A stretch of DNA of 64,000 nt from Sulfurimonas hongkongensis (GCF_000445475.1 NZ_AUPZ01000007.1:62001-126000), one strand, 5' to 3'; numbered from the stretch's first letter, positions 54,178 through 63,745 are shown. Made by a program: numbers and translations. The notes: generated from the sequence alone by a model not told the origin.

Positions 54178-55101
54178 ATGAATAAGCTTTATCTTTGGGG
54201 AATTATCATTGTTGCGATTATGTTGGGAGCTACGTATTACACGATATTCCTGACTAAGGGTGGTCTGAATGATGATATCGTCAATATGCTTGCTATTGCA
54301 GGTGCTATATCACTTGTAATAATTACAGTTTTTGTTGTAATTAAGTATGTCCGTCAAATGCAATCAGACACTGCCCAAGGTCAGTTGGCTGATGAACAAT
54401 GGGATGGAATAGGCGAATATTTAAATGATGTGCCAATGGGTTGGGCAATTGTATTTTTGCTTACAATGATTTGGGGTATGTGGTACTTTACATTGGGCTA
54501 CCCTGTAAATGCATATTCACAAATTGGTGAGTATAATGAAGACACAGCTGCACATAACGCTAAATTTGAGGCTAAATACGCTACTATAACTGGTCAAAGG
54601 CTAGTTGATATGGGTAAGTCTGTCTTTTTAGCTGAATGTAAAGTATGCCACGGTTTGAATGCTGATGGTATCGATGGAAAAGCGGCAGATCTTAATGTAA
54701 GACTTGAAGCAAAGTCTGTAAAATATGCTATTGAAAATGGTTCAAACAATCACTTACTAGGGATGGAGATGCCAATGCCAGATCGTAATGGTCTATTTAA
54801 TTCTAACACTGGCGCACTTATTACAGATGAAGAGATAGAAGTAGTATCTAAGTATGTAGCTAATGGCATGAGTGGTGCTGGTGCTGATGTGTTCGCTGGA
54901 ACTTGTGCAGCTTGTCATGGTGAAGATGGTAAAGGTATGGAGTATGTGGCTCCAAGTGTTGCAACATTTAGCCCAGAACTTGTTACTAATATATTAGGCC
55001 ATGGTAAAAAAGGCGCTATTGGTAAGATGCCGGCATTTGATAGACTTAATGCTAAGCAAAAAGAGGCTGTTGGCGCTTATGTCACTAGCTTAAGCGAATA
55101 A
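54178..55101 (+). CDS. ccoP: cbb3 oxidase diheme subunit CcoP
   Basis: 307 residues. Two N-terminal helices (about 5-25 and 35-58), a third near 95, then two cytochrome c domains with CKVCH in LAECKVCHGLNADG and CAACH in GTCAACHGEDGKG. It accepts electrons from periplasmic cytochromes. Confidence 0.95.
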   Translation: MNKLYLWGIIIVAIMLGATYYTIFLTKGGLNDDIVNMLAIAGAISLVIITVFVVIKYVRQMQSDTAQGQLADEQWDGIGEYLNDVPMGWAIVFLLTMIWGMWYFTLGYPVNAYSQIGEYNEDTAAHNAKFEAKYATITGQRLVDMGKSVFLAECKVCHGLNADGIDGKAADLNVRLEAKSVKYAIENGSNNHLLGMEMPMPDRNGLFNSNTGALITDEEIEVVSKYVANGMSGAGADVFAGTCAACHGEDGKGMEYVAPSVATFSPELVTNILGHGKKGAIGKMPAFDRLNAKQKEAVGAYVTSLSE

Positions 55102-55111
55102 GGAGTCAGAT

Positions 55112-55321
55112 ATGAATGAGAATAGAGGTGTATTTGTTCTTGATGGTATAACTGGTATGTTAATAGCTACTGTTTTACTCCTAAGTATTCTTACTGTTTT
55201 AACAGTATGGGGCCTTAGTGTACAAAATGCTAACATGACTAATTATTATGAAATCAAAGACGAAAAATCCATCAAAATGATTAGCAAAGATAATGCTAAG
55301 CATGTTGTTGATGTGAAGTAA
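55112..55321 (+). CDS. DUF4006-family small membrane protein of the cco operon
   Basis: 69 residues, one membrane helix (about 14-36, GMLIATVLLLSILTVLTVWG) and a hydrophilic C-terminal half. The family (DUF4006) is typical for Campylobacterota and is found after ccoP. Function not known; an assembly or accessory subunit of cbb3 is likely. AAGGAG before ATG. Confidence 0.82.
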   Translation: MNENRGVFVLDGITGMLIATVLLLSILTVLTVWGLSVQNANMTNYYEIKDEKSIKMISKDNAKHVVDVK

Positions 55322-55332
55322 GGGAGTAAATA

Positions 55333-55422
55333 ATGGAGAAAATAATTTCATGGGGTCTTGTTATTATGGCTATTTACACAATTTACGCGGTTGTAACACC
55401 AAATCATCTTTTCGTTGGTTAG
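55333..55422 (+). CDS. 29-residue membrane microprotein of the cco operon
   Basis: ATG 55333 follows AGGGAG at 55321-55326 with six bases between, and the frame runs to TAG at 55420-55422. The peptide is one hydrophobic helix (IISWGLVIMAIYTIYAVV) with a short polar end (TPNHLFVG). It fits tightly between DUF4006 (11 bases) and the next gene (eight bases). Size and place recall CcoM-type accessory subunits of cbb3, but homology is not shown. Confidence 0.65.
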   Translation: MEKIISWGLVIMAIYTIYAVVTPNHLFVG

Positions 55423-55430
55423 GAATTTTT

Positions 55431-56120
55431 TTGAAATTTCTTAACAGAGGGCTTTTAGCCCTCACCCTCATTTTTACTGCAAGTCTACTACAATCTTCTG
55501 AGTATTTATATAAAGATGAAGTTATCTTCAATCCAGCATTTAACCAAGAGGTTAACAGACTGGGGAGTGAGCTATATGAAAAAACAGGAATATCTCTAAG
55601 ACTGATAATGTTAAGAGAGCTCCCAAGAGATAAATCTATAGTTGAGTATGAAAAGGAGCTAATGCAAAACTTTAATGAACCTACAATCTTATTAACCTTT
55701 TCAGAGTTAGATATGAGAGTAGATATTTTAGCAAAACCTGTATCTTTATATGAATACTTTGACAAAAAACAAGTACTGAGTCCTATATCATCTCCAGTAC
55801 AAGCTTTTGTAGTCGCACTATTAAATATGGACTTTAGTGATATGAGTAGTGGAGGTACAATACTACCACTTCTTGCACAAAAAGCTAAAGATGGTGAACA
55901 AAAAGGAAAATATTCAGGATCCATGTTTAACGGCTATGCAGATATAGCTGAGCAAGTAGCAAAGAGTAAAAATGTGGTTTTAGAAAATGCAGTAGGTAGT
56001 GCAAATCAAACTACTATCCTAGTTGTTAAAGTGTTGTTTTATGGTGTGATAGTATATGCCATTATTATGTATATAAAGAGAAAAATATATCTAAGGAGGC
56101 AAAGTCATGAAAAAAAGTAG
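55431..56120 (+). CDS. TPM-like periplasmic membrane protein of the cco operon
   Basis: 229 residues from TTG 55431; a longer frame starting 55350 would overlap the 29-residue gene and lacks a site. Signal peptide (about 1-22), a TPM-like alpha/beta domain (EVNRLGSELYEKTGISLRLI, PTILLTFSELDMRVDILA) and a C-terminal helix (about 198-216) with a basic tail. It is conserved at this place in relatives as far as I recall. Function unknown, perhaps oxidase assembly. Confidence 0.7.
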   Translation: MKFLNRGLLALTLIFTASLLQSSEYLYKDEVIFNPAFNQEVNRLGSELYEKTGISLRLIMLRELPRDKSIVEYEKELMQNFNEPTILLTFSELDMRVDILAKPVSLYEYFDKKQVLSPISSPVQAFVVALLNMDFSDMSSGGTILPLLAQKAKDGEQKGKYSGSMFNGYADIAEQVAKSKNVVLENAVGSANQTTILVVKVLFYGVIVYAIIMYIKRKIYLRRQSHEKK

Positions 56121-56613
56121 TGGAATAATATGGCCGTATGCGATTAGCATATCTATAATTTTTATATTTGGTGCTTGTGTTGCAACTATTGTAGTGGCAA
56201 GTAAGCTGCCAGTTGAGAAAAGTGACACATATATGATGGATTATCAAGAAGCTGATGCATCAGCAAATGAAATCATAGAAGCTCGCATAGCTTTTGATAA
56301 AGAGTACAATGTAGAGTACATAAATGAAGGCTTGAGCCTTGATAATTGCACCATAAAGTATAGGGTTACAGACAAACAAAACAACCCTATAAATGATGCG
56401 AAAGTAAAAATAGTTATAACGAGACCAAATAACCATAAGCACGATCAGTCACTAGAGTCTTTTAGTGTTAATGATGGCATCTATAGCTTTGAGTCTATAA
56501 AGATGCCAATAGAGGGTAGATGGGACATCATGGCTAAGGTAAATATTGGAGAGCTTGAGAGATACTACAATATAAAAGCAGATACTAGAAAAGATGAGAT
56601 TGTAGAATATTAG
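56107..56613 (+). CDS. FixH-family protein
   Basis: 168 residues: N-terminal helix (about 8-32) and a periplasmic FixH-like beta domain (CTIKYRVTDKQNNPINDAKVKIVITRP, then GRWDIMAKVNIG). FixH proteins help assemble cbb3 oxidase, with FixGIS for copper delivery; fixG, I and S are not in the window. Overlaps the TPM-like gene by 14 bases. Confidence 0.85.
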   Translation: MKKSSGIIWPYAISISIIFIFGACVATIVVASKLPVEKSDTYMMDYQEADASANEIIEARIAFDKEYNVEYINEGLSLDNCTIKYRVTDKQNNPINDAKVKIVITRPNNHKHDQSLESFSVNDGIYSFESIKMPIEGRWDIMAKVNIGELERYYNIKADTRKDEIVEY

Positions 56614-56628
56614 ACTATAATATCTTCT

Positions 56629-58983
56629 ATGCATAACAAAACAATTATTCTCCCAACAGCTCGTGCCATTCGCCACGAGTTACTTCAAATAGAAGATCAA
56701 ACACTTTTTTTACCAAACTATATAAGCATGAGCGAATTTCTTTCAAAACTTTGTATCGTAAAAGATATGAAGATGGTAGATGAGGATAGCAGGGTTTTGC
56801 TTCTTTTAGAGGCATCAAACTTTAGCTCATTTTTCGCACTTCGCATAGAGAGAAACTTCTTTACCTTTACAAAAAACTCTTCATATATTTTTAAATTTTT
56901 TCAAGAGCTTAGTGCTGAGATGTATGATATAAATGAGCTTGATACCTCAGATGTTTACGCAGAGTATGAAGAGCACATTAGTATACTCCAAGAGTTGTAT
57001 AGACGTTATGAAAAGCTCTGCTTAGAGCGAGGTATATTGGACAAAATATTTTTGCCAAAGCTTTATGAGTTTAACAGTTCTTATGCAAAAGAGCACAAAG
57101 ATATAGAGCTAAGAGCGGTAGGTCATATAACTAATTTTGAGTTTGAACTACTGCTTAAATGCTGTGAGTATTCAAACATCAAGATCATTTTTGATGCAAC
57201 GAAGTTTAACTCTAAGATGCAAGATAGATTAGGCACAATCACAAAAATAGAGTTTGAGATAGGATATAGATATAAAATCTCACTAAATACTAAAGAGATA
57301 GTAGAAAAAGAAGCCATCAAACAAAACAAAAATATAGATTGCGAGTCTTTTTCGCAAAGTTTATTGCAAGTGGCATTTGCAAAGAAAAAAGTATATGACT
57401 TTATCCAAAAAGGTTACGAGGCAAAAAATATTGCTATCGTTTTGCCAGATGAGAGTATGGCGAAGCACTTAAGAGATTTTGATAAGCTAGGTAACCTTAA
57501 CTTTGCCATGGGAGAGCCATTTAGCACATCACTAATATACCAAAAGATAAATGCCTCATGTATGGCGATAGAAAATCCATCAGAGGAGAACAAGGCAAGG
57601 CTTCAAAGAGTTGGCGATGAGATATATAAAGAGCTCTTTAGCCTCTACTATAAAAAAACTCCTGAAATAGATGCTACTAAACTTCTGAACTTTTTTTTAG
57701 AGTTGTGCGAAGTTACATGTGAACAAAAAAAGATATATAATGAGCAGGTATATCTGCTAAAAAACATACTTCCAAGCATGAGGGATATGAGCGTCAAATC
57801 TTTGATATCCATGTTTTTACAAAGACTAAACAGCACAGCTCTTGATGATGTAAGAGGTGGAGAAGTTACTGTAATGGGGTTACTAGAGACTAGAGCCATT
57901 AGTTTTGACGCGGTTGTTATACTTGATTTTAGTGACGCAAATGTTCCAAAGAGAAGCGATAAAGACATGTTTTTAAACACAAACATAAGAGAGATGGCAG
58001 GCTTGCCAACTATGAGTGACAGAGAAAATCTGCAAAAATACTACTACGAGATGCTTATAAACTCAGCAAATGAGGTAGCCATCTGTTATGTAAACTCACA
58101 AGAGAGCTCACCATCAAGATTTTTAAAGTATCTTGGTATCAAAGAGCAAAATAGACAGACAGAACAAGACTATGCAGAGATACTCTTTTGTGAGCCTAGA
58201 GAGCAAATCGTGCCAAAAGAGGATGAGATAAAATTTGCTTACAGTTTTAAGGATGTAATACTCTCAGCCACAAAACTAAAAATATTTCTAACCTGTAAAA
58301 GAAGATATTACTACAAATATATAAAAGAGATTAGAAACCATGAGATCCCAAAAGATATGCCAGCTGAGCATGAGATAGGAACAGCTGTTCATGAAGCTCT
58401 AAAAAATCTATATACAAAAAAAAGCTCTTACACAGATTTAGAAGAGTTAAAAAAAGATTTGCACAAAGAGTTAGATGCAGTTCGTGGAAAAAGTGAGCTA
58501 GATAAGTATCTCATCGAGATGCAAAAGAGAAGATTAGAGACATTTTGTGCTTTTGAGATAGAGAGATTTAGTGATGGATATAGAGTCTTTGTTTGTGAGA
58601 AAGAGTTAAAAACTACATATGCTGGTATGAAGCTTATGGGAACTATAGACAGGATAGATATTAAAGACAACACCTTAGAAGTACTTGACTATAAAACAGG
58701 TTCATATCCTACATTTACAGCAAAAAACTTTAGCGAGGCAACTGACTTTCAACTAGAATTTTACTATCTTTTAGCTTCACAGCTAAAAGAAGTCAGCTCC
58801 TGCGGATATTATGATTTAAAAGAGGCAAAGATAGTAAAGGAGAGTTTTTTACAAGAGAAGTTAGAGATTTTAGCTTCACATATAAAAGATTTGCTAATGA
58901 TAGAAGAGATAAACTTTGAGCTGTGCGAAGATGTAAAGCATTGCCAATATTGCGAATATAAAATCATGTGCGGTAGAGAGTGA
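56629..58983 (+). CDS. addB: AddB-like nuclease/helicase-fold subunit
   Basis: 784 residues. The N-terminal part has a degenerate helicase fold: IILPTARAIRHELLQ lacks the GKT of a working Walker A. The C-terminal PD-(D/E)XK nuclease has HEIGTAVHEAL, Asp in GTIDRIDIKD and LDYKTGSY, framed by an iron-sulfur staple: Cys in FLTCKRRYYYKY and CQYCEYKIMC. It acts with AddA in double-strand break repair. It follows fixH by 15 bases. Confidence 0.9.
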   Translation: MHNKTIILPTARAIRHELLQIEDQTLFLPNYISMSEFLSKLCIVKDMKMVDEDSRVLLLLEASNFSSFFALRIERNFFTFTKNSSYIFKFFQELSAEMYDINELDTSDVYAEYEEHISILQELYRRYEKLCLERGILDKIFLPKLYEFNSSYAKEHKDIELRAVGHITNFEFELLLKCCEYSNIKIIFDATKFNSKMQDRLGTITKIEFEIGYRYKISLNTKEIVEKEAIKQNKNIDCESFSQSLLQVAFAKKKVYDFIQKGYEAKNIAIVLPDESMAKHLRDFDKLGNLNFAMGEPFSTSLIYQKINASCMAIENPSEENKARLQRVGDEIYKELFSLYYKKTPEIDATKLLNFFLELCEVTCEQKKIYNEQVYLLKNILPSMRDMSVKSLISMFLQRLNSTALDDVRGGEVTVMGLLETRAISFDAVVILDFSDANVPKRSDKDMFLNTNIREMAGLPTMSDRENLQKYYYEMLINSANEVAICYVNSQESSPSRFLKYLGIKEQNRQTEQDYAEILFCEPREQIVPKEDEIKFAYSFKDVILSATKLKIFLTCKRRYYYKYIKEIRNHEIPKDMPAEHEIGTAVHEALKNLYTKKSSYTDLEELKKDLHKELDAVRGKSELDKYLIEMQKRRLETFCAFEIERFSDGYRVFVCEKELKTTYAGMKLMGTIDRIDIKDNTLEVLDYKTGSYPTFTAKNFSEATDFQLEFYYLLASQLKEVSSCGYYDLKEAKIVKESFLQEKLEILASHIKDLLMIEEINFELCEDVKHCQYCEYKIMCGRE

Positions 58984-58991
58984 ATCGTAAG

Positions 58992-59022
58992 CTTCCCCGG
59001 AAGTGAGGCTTCAGCCTCGCCC
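58992..59022. repeat. Palindromic intergenic element between addB and addA
   Basis: CTTCC-CC-GGAAG (58992-59003) followed by GAGGCT-TC-AGCCTC (59005-59018) and GCCCTG. The GGGCGAGGCT word recurs in opposite sense in the inverted repeat at 19845-19892. It lies in a 71-base gap inside an operon, so it is likely a repeat or mRNA-processing hairpin. Confidence 0.45.
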
Positions 59023-59054
59023 TGAGTGATAAAAAAACAAAAGAGGCAGTAAAT

Positions 59055-61787
59055 ATGTTTAAGCAAAACCTAGCCTATGAGGCGAGCGCTGGAAGTGGTA
59101 AGACTTTTATGCTTGTAGTTCGTTATCTCTCTTTGCTTTTTTTAGGTGCCGCTCCTTCAAAAATCTTAGCACTCACTTTTACAAATAAAGCAGCTTTCGA
59201 GATGCAAGAGAGGATAGTACAAACCTTAGAAGAGCTAGAGAGTAGGGGCGAGTTAGATGAGATAGCAAGAGTTACAGGCTTAAGAAATGAAGAGCTACTA
59301 AAAAACAGAGATGAGATTTTAGAGAAGTTTTTAAACTCAAACTCTAAAATTATGACTATAGATAAGTTTTTCTCACACATCTTACGCAAGTTTTCGCTCT
59401 ACGCAGCACTCATGCCAGACTTTACAACTACGGGCTCTCAACACGAGTTAAAGCTACTCTCACGCTTTTTAAAAGAGGTAGATGTTGCTAGAAAAAAAGA
59501 TACGCTCATCACACTCTCACTTCAATCAAACAAGAGACTCACAGATATTTTTACACTTTTAGATGAGTTTTATATTAAGCAACAAGAACTCTCTCACCTA
59601 GAGTTTAAAAAACAAGATTTTTTACACTACGAAGATGTAGCTATGAGTCATTTAGAGAGCCTAAGAGAGATAGTGAGTAGATGCAAAGATGCTTCAAACA
59701 CAGTTATAAACTCAGTAGATGCAAAGAGTTATGAGGAGCTACTAAAGAAGAGTTGGCTAGGTCGTGAGAGTCTTGAATATAGAACATTTTCAAAGTGTTT
59801 TACACCAGAGATGGATGTACATCTAAGAGAGATTCAAGAAGCTATAAAAGCACATACAAGAGCAAAAGAGCAGAACTTCTTTTACTCTTTAAGTGAACTT
59901 ACACATATTTACGAAAAAGCGAAAAAAGCACTCTATATAGAAGATAGCGAGCTTGGTTTCAATGATGTCACAATCTTAGTTTATAAGATTTTAAAAGAGC
60001 AAATTGATAGTGAGTTTTTGTACTTTAGACTAGATGCAAACATAGAGCATATTCTTTTAGATGAGTTTCAAGATACTAGCATCTTACAGTATGAGATACT
60101 AAAACCACTTATTGGCGAGATAGTCTCAGGTAGCGGAGTAAAAGAAGATGCGAGCTTCTTTTTTGTAGGAGATGTTAAGCAGTCCATCTATAGATTTCGC
60201 GGTGGTGTGAGTGCTCTCTTTGGAGAGGTTGTGCGTGAGTGCCATACAGAGGTTGAACCACTTCTTACAAACTACAGATCTCAAAAAAATATCATAGAGT
60301 TTGTAAATGAGACATTTAAAGACAAGATAAAAAATTATGCCCCGCAAAAGACAAGACAAGACGCTGATGGCGGATATGTCGAAGTAAGAGAGAGAGAAGA
60401 TATCTTAGATGCCACACTTGCTAAAACAAAAGAGCTAATATCTCTAAGAGGCGATATAAACGAGATAGCTATACTCTGTGCCACCAATGGTGATGGTGAA
60501 GTTATAAAGGAGCTTTTAGAAGAGCAAGATATAGAAGTAGTCACAGAGACTACAACAAAACTTATAAATCAAAGAAGTGTAAAAGCGGTTTTGGAGTACT
60601 TAAAGTATCTCTATTTTGAGCAAGATATCTATAGACACAACTTTTTTGCTCTTATCCAAAGAGATGCACAGAGTATCGCAAAAATAGATCTGAAAAAAAC
60701 AAAACTATCGCAACTTATAAAAGGCGCTATAGATAAGTACAGACTATTTAGTGATGACTTTCACCTTATCCGCTTTATGGATACCATCAGCGCTTATGAT
60801 GATATAGAGGCTTTGCTCTTTGAGTATGAGAGACTTGACATCAGTGCAGCGGCATCTGATATAAGTGGAGTAAGAGTCTTAACCATCCACAAGTCAAAAG
60901 GACTAGAGTACGAACATGTCATAGTTATGGATAGACTCAAAAAAGCACCACCTGCAAGAGAGCAAATAGTTTATGAGTATGATGGCATCAAGCTAAGAGA
61001 TGTCTACCTAAGAGTAAAGGCTCGAGATGAGTTAGATGCAAAATATGCCGAGGCACTAGCAAAAGAGAAAACCTTAGTAAAAGAAGACAGTCTAAATGCT
61101 CTATATGTCGCTTTTACAAGGGCAAAGGAGAGTCTTTGCGTTATATCAAAACTAAAAGATTCTAGCTTTGAAATCTTAGAGTTAAAAGCACAAACTTTAG
61201 GGCAAGAGCCAGGCGTAAATGTGTTACAAAAAAGAGATGAGCAGACAAGCCAAATGGCTTATGAGTTTGACTTCAAAGAGCAATATTATGGAACTCAAAG
61301 CGATATTTTAAAACCAGAAGAGACGCTAGAGGAGGACTTAAAAGCCATCAATTTTGGTATAGCACTTCACTATATGCTTGAGATGATGGCAGATTTTTCA
61401 CTGAGCAGTATAGCGGATGCAAAAGATATGATGCTAAACAAATATGGTTATACACTGGAAGTAGATGAGATAAAAGAGATAGAGAGTAGGGTAGTAAAGC
61501 TTATTCAAAGTGAAGAGTTTACCTCACAACTCGGCGGTGAAATCTACAAAGAACAAGCTATCCGCTATAAAAACAATCTTCGCTATATAGACCTGCTTAT
61601 AAAACAAAAAGATGAGAGCTATACGGTTATAGATTACAAAACAAGCCAAAGTTATACACAAAACCATAAAACTCAAGTAAAGTTCTATATGGAAGCTATA
61701 AAAGAGATAACAAAGCGAAAAGTAAAGGGGTATATAGTTTACTTGCTAGATGCAAGTTTGGATGCAGTGCTTGTAGAGGTTAGTTAA
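59055..61787 (+). CDS. addA: AddA/RecB-like UvrD-family helicase-nuclease
   Basis: 910 residues. Walker A EASAGSGKTFM at 7-17, motif II LLDEFQDTS, motif III DVKQSIYRFRGG, motif IV TNYRSQKNI, motif V TIHKSKGLEYEHVIV, motif VI VAFTRAKESL, and a C-terminal nuclease with YTVIDYKTSQSY. Partner of AddB in end processing before RecA loading. The long cco-fixH-addBA run suggests shared transcription of respiration and repair genes. Confidence 0.93.
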   Translation: MFKQNLAYEASAGSGKTFMLVVRYLSLLFLGAAPSKILALTFTNKAAFEMQERIVQTLEELESRGELDEIARVTGLRNEELLKNRDEILEKFLNSNSKIMTIDKFFSHILRKFSLYAALMPDFTTTGSQHELKLLSRFLKEVDVARKKDTLITLSLQSNKRLTDIFTLLDEFYIKQQELSHLEFKKQDFLHYEDVAMSHLESLREIVSRCKDASNTVINSVDAKSYEELLKKSWLGRESLEYRTFSKCFTPEMDVHLREIQEAIKAHTRAKEQNFFYSLSELTHIYEKAKKALYIEDSELGFNDVTILVYKILKEQIDSEFLYFRLDANIEHILLDEFQDTSILQYEILKPLIGEIVSGSGVKEDASFFFVGDVKQSIYRFRGGVSALFGEVVRECHTEVEPLLTNYRSQKNIIEFVNETFKDKIKNYAPQKTRQDADGGYVEVREREDILDATLAKTKELISLRGDINEIAILCATNGDGEVIKELLEEQDIEVVTETTTKLINQRSVKAVLEYLKYLYFEQDIYRHNFFALIQRDAQSIAKIDLKKTKLSQLIKGAIDKYRLFSDDFHLIRFMDTISAYDDIEALLFEYERLDISAAASDISGVRVLTIHKSKGLEYEHVIVMDRLKKAPPAREQIVYEYDGIKLRDVYLRVKARDELDAKYAEALAKEKTLVKEDSLNALYVAFTRAKESLCVISKLKDSSFEILELKAQTLGQEPGVNVLQKRDEQTSQMAYEFDFKEQYYGTQSDILKPEETLEEDLKAINFGIALHYMLEMMADFSLSSIADAKDMMLNKYGYTLEVDEIKEIESRVVKLIQSEEFTSQLGGEIYKEQAIRYKNNLRYIDLLIKQKDESYTVIDYKTSQSYTQNHKTQVKFYMEAIKEITKRKVKGYIVYLLDASLDAVLVEVS

Positions 61788-61870
61788 AAAAGAGTACTTT
61801 GTATTTTTAACCCTCATTGCATATTTATAACAAATGCTATATAATCTTAAAATTAGAAAAGGAGAATGCA

Positions 61871-62038
61871 ATGAAAAAATATATTTGCGATGTTTGTGGG
61901 TGGATTTACGATCCAGCAGTTGGTGATCCTGATGGGGACGTAGCTCCGGGGACTGCATTTGAAGATATTCCTGATGATTGGGTTTGTCCAGAGTGTGGGG
62001 TGTCAAAAGAGGATTTCTCTCCTTATGATGGAGACTAA
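61871..62038 (+). CDS. Rubredoxin
   Basis: 55 residues from ATG 61871 behind AAAGGAG; a longer frame upstream adds 18 unrelated residues. Iron ligands Cys6, Cys9 ([17 protein letters not shown]) and Cys39, Cys42 (WVCPECGV). Electron carrier, often serving oxygen or NO detoxification by flavodiiron proteins or rubrerythrin. Its stop TAA is followed without gap by the next frame. Confidence 0.96.
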   Translation: MKKYICDVCGWIYDPAVGDPDGDVAPGTAFEDIPDDWVCPECGVSKEDFSPYDGD

Positions 62039-62650
62039 CTGATACTATCTTTCTTTGAAGGATTTTTACTCGGACTTGGTGCTGCAGTTCCACTAGGTCC
62101 GATCAACATTCTTATAATGAATGAAGCTATAAAAGAGTACAAGAGTGCTGTAATGATAGGTCTTGGAGCTATGAGTTCTGATGTTATATATCTCTTTTTA
62201 ATCATGCTTGGACTCGTGGCTTTTTTCAATCAGTATTATGTACTAAACTCTCTCTCTTTTTTTGGAGCTATTTTTCTAATCTATCTAGCTTATGCTATTT
62301 TTAAAAGTAGAAATGAGAGGCAAAAAACTAGTAGTATTTATAAAAAAAGCAGTTACTCAAAACTCTATATAAAAGGGTTGACTCTAACCTTTGTAAACCC
62401 ATACAGCATAGGTTTTTGGTTAAGTGTTTCAGGTTTTGTAGCATCAAAAGAGCTAGAGATGTTTGTCACTCTCTTTGGAATGCTTAGTGCAATAGCACTT
62501 TGGATAATCATCATGCCATATCTGGTTCACAAGAGTAAACATAGGATATCATCAAGAGTCTCTTACTGGATTAACATTGTCTCAGCAGTGATTTTGTTGG
62601 GTTTTGGACTGACAATGTTTCTTAATCTTTTCTCGCAAATGGAGTTTTAA
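62039..62650 (+). CDS. LysE-family exporter, apparently initiated at CTG
   Basis: The LysE signature region (FFEGFLLGLGAAVPLGPINIL, first helix with its PLGPIN motif) lies upstream of the first ATG (62117), so translation must begin earlier. In frame the only codon options after the rubredoxin TAA are CTG at 62039 and non-start codons. GGAG at 62030-62033 stands five bases before that CTG. The 203-residue product has six helices. Substrate unknown (amino acid or metabolite efflux). A sequencing error is the main alternative. Confidence 0.7.
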   Translation: MILSFFEGFLLGLGAAVPLGPINILIMNEAIKEYKSAVMIGLGAMSSDVIYLFLIMLGLVAFFNQYYVLNSLSFFGAIFLIYLAYAIFKSRNERQKTSSIYKKSSYSKLYIKGLTLTFVNPYSIGFWLSVSGFVASKELEMFVTLFGMLSAIALWIIIMPYLVHKSKHRISSRVSYWINIVSAVILLGFGLTMFLNLFSQMEF

Positions 62651-62662
62651 CCTTTCTCTGGC

Positions 62663-62684
62663 TCCTACGCTCTGCGTGGGAACT
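62663..62684. repeat. REP-like palindrome
   Basis: CCTACGC-TCT-GCGTGGG with one T-G mismatch pair, followed by AACTAG as at 21780-21801 but with the loop in opposite sense (TCT instead of AGA). Between the LysE-like gene and rplM. Confidence 0.65.
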
Positions 62685-62806
62685 AGGGAAAGCTTTACCC
62701 ACTTTAAAGTCACACTTTTAGAAGCTTAAAATAACCATAAATTAAGTAATCTTTAAGTTTATATGGTTATACTTCCGCATTAAAATAAACGAAAGGTTCT
62801 AAGGTC

Positions 62807-63229
62807 ATGAAATTTACAAAAATTGCAACTCCTGAACAAATCGATCAAAAATGGATTTTGATTGATGCAGATGGTAAAACTTTCGGTCGTATGATTACAG
62901 AAGTAGCTACTATACTTCGCGGTAAAAATAAACCTTGTTATACTCCAAATATTGATTGTGGTGACTTCGTAGTTATCATTAACGCTTCTAAAGCTAAGTT
63001 TAATGGACTTGGTAAAGTGGCAAACAAAGAGTACTTTTCACATTCTGGTTACTTCGGTAGCACAAAGAGCGTTAAAATGACTGAGCTTTTAGAAAAAAAT
63101 CCAGAGAAACTATACAAACTAGCTACTCGCGGTATGCTTCCTAAAACTAAGCTTGGTGCTAAAATGCTTAAAAAATTAAAAATTTATGCAGGTGATACTC
63201 ATCCACACACTGCACAAATAGCAAAGTAA
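62807..63229 (+). CDS. rplM: Ribosomal protein L13
   Basis: 140 residues with KWILIDADGKTFGRMITEVATILRG in two parts, DCGDFVVIINASK and RGMLPKTKLGAKMLKKLKIYAG, all L13 hallmarks. Starts ATG 62807 behind GAAAGG. Followed by rpsI after 10 bases, the usual pair. Confidence 0.98.
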   Translation: MKFTKIATPEQIDQKWILIDADGKTFGRMITEVATILRGKNKPCYTPNIDCGDFVVIINASKAKFNGLGKVANKEYFSHSGYFGSTKSVKMTELLEKNPEKLYKLATRGMLPKTKLGAKMLKKLKIYAGDTHPHTAQIAK

Positions 63230-63239
63230 GGACAAGTAG

Positions 63240-63629
63240 ATGGCAAAAATTTATGCAACAGGACGCCGTAAAGCGTCAATCGCAAAAGTATGGTTAACTC
63301 CAGGAACAGGCAACATCACTATCAATGGCCTTTCACTAGATGCATGGCTTGGTGGACTTGAAGCTAAGAAACTTCGTGTTAAACAACCACTTGCTCTATC
63401 AAAGCAAGAGAGTTCAGTTGATATCACTGCTACTACTTTAGGTGGTGGTTTTGGTGGTCAAGCAGATGCACTTCGTCACGCTATATCTCGTGCCTTGGTC
63501 TCTTTTGATCCAGCGATAAAAGCTATATTAAAACCAGCTGGCATGATGACTCGTGATGCAAGAGTTGTTGAGCGTAAGAAACCAGGTAAGCGTAAAGCTC
63601 GTCGTTCTCGCCAATTCTCTAAGCGTTAA
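63240..63629 (+). CDS. rpsI: Ribosomal protein S9
   Basis: 129 residues, beginning [15 protein letters not shown] and ending in the basic [17 protein letters not shown] tail that reaches the P-site t[22 protein letters not shown] is the family core. Confidence 0.98.
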   Translation: MAKIYATGRRKASIAKVWLTPGTGNITINGLSLDAWLGGLEAKKLRVKQPLALSKQESSVDITATTLGGGFGGQADALRHAISRALVSFDPAIKAILKPAGMMTRDARVVERKKPGKRKARRSRQFSKR

Positions 63630-63640
63630 TCACTTTTTGC

Positions 63641-63665
63641 AAAGCAGAGGCAATTGCCTCGCTTT
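63641..63665 (+). terminator. Hairpin after rpsI
   Basis: Stem AAAGC-GAGGCAA / TTGCCTC-GCTTT with one bulged A, 11 bases after the rpsI stop. No T-run beyond CTTTC, so termination strength is uncertain. Confidence 0.65.
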
Positions 63666-63745
63666 CTCACAATCTACAAACTTACTACTCACTAACAATT
63701 AATCATAGTTTATATATAATACACCAACGTTTAAAAAGGTAAATT

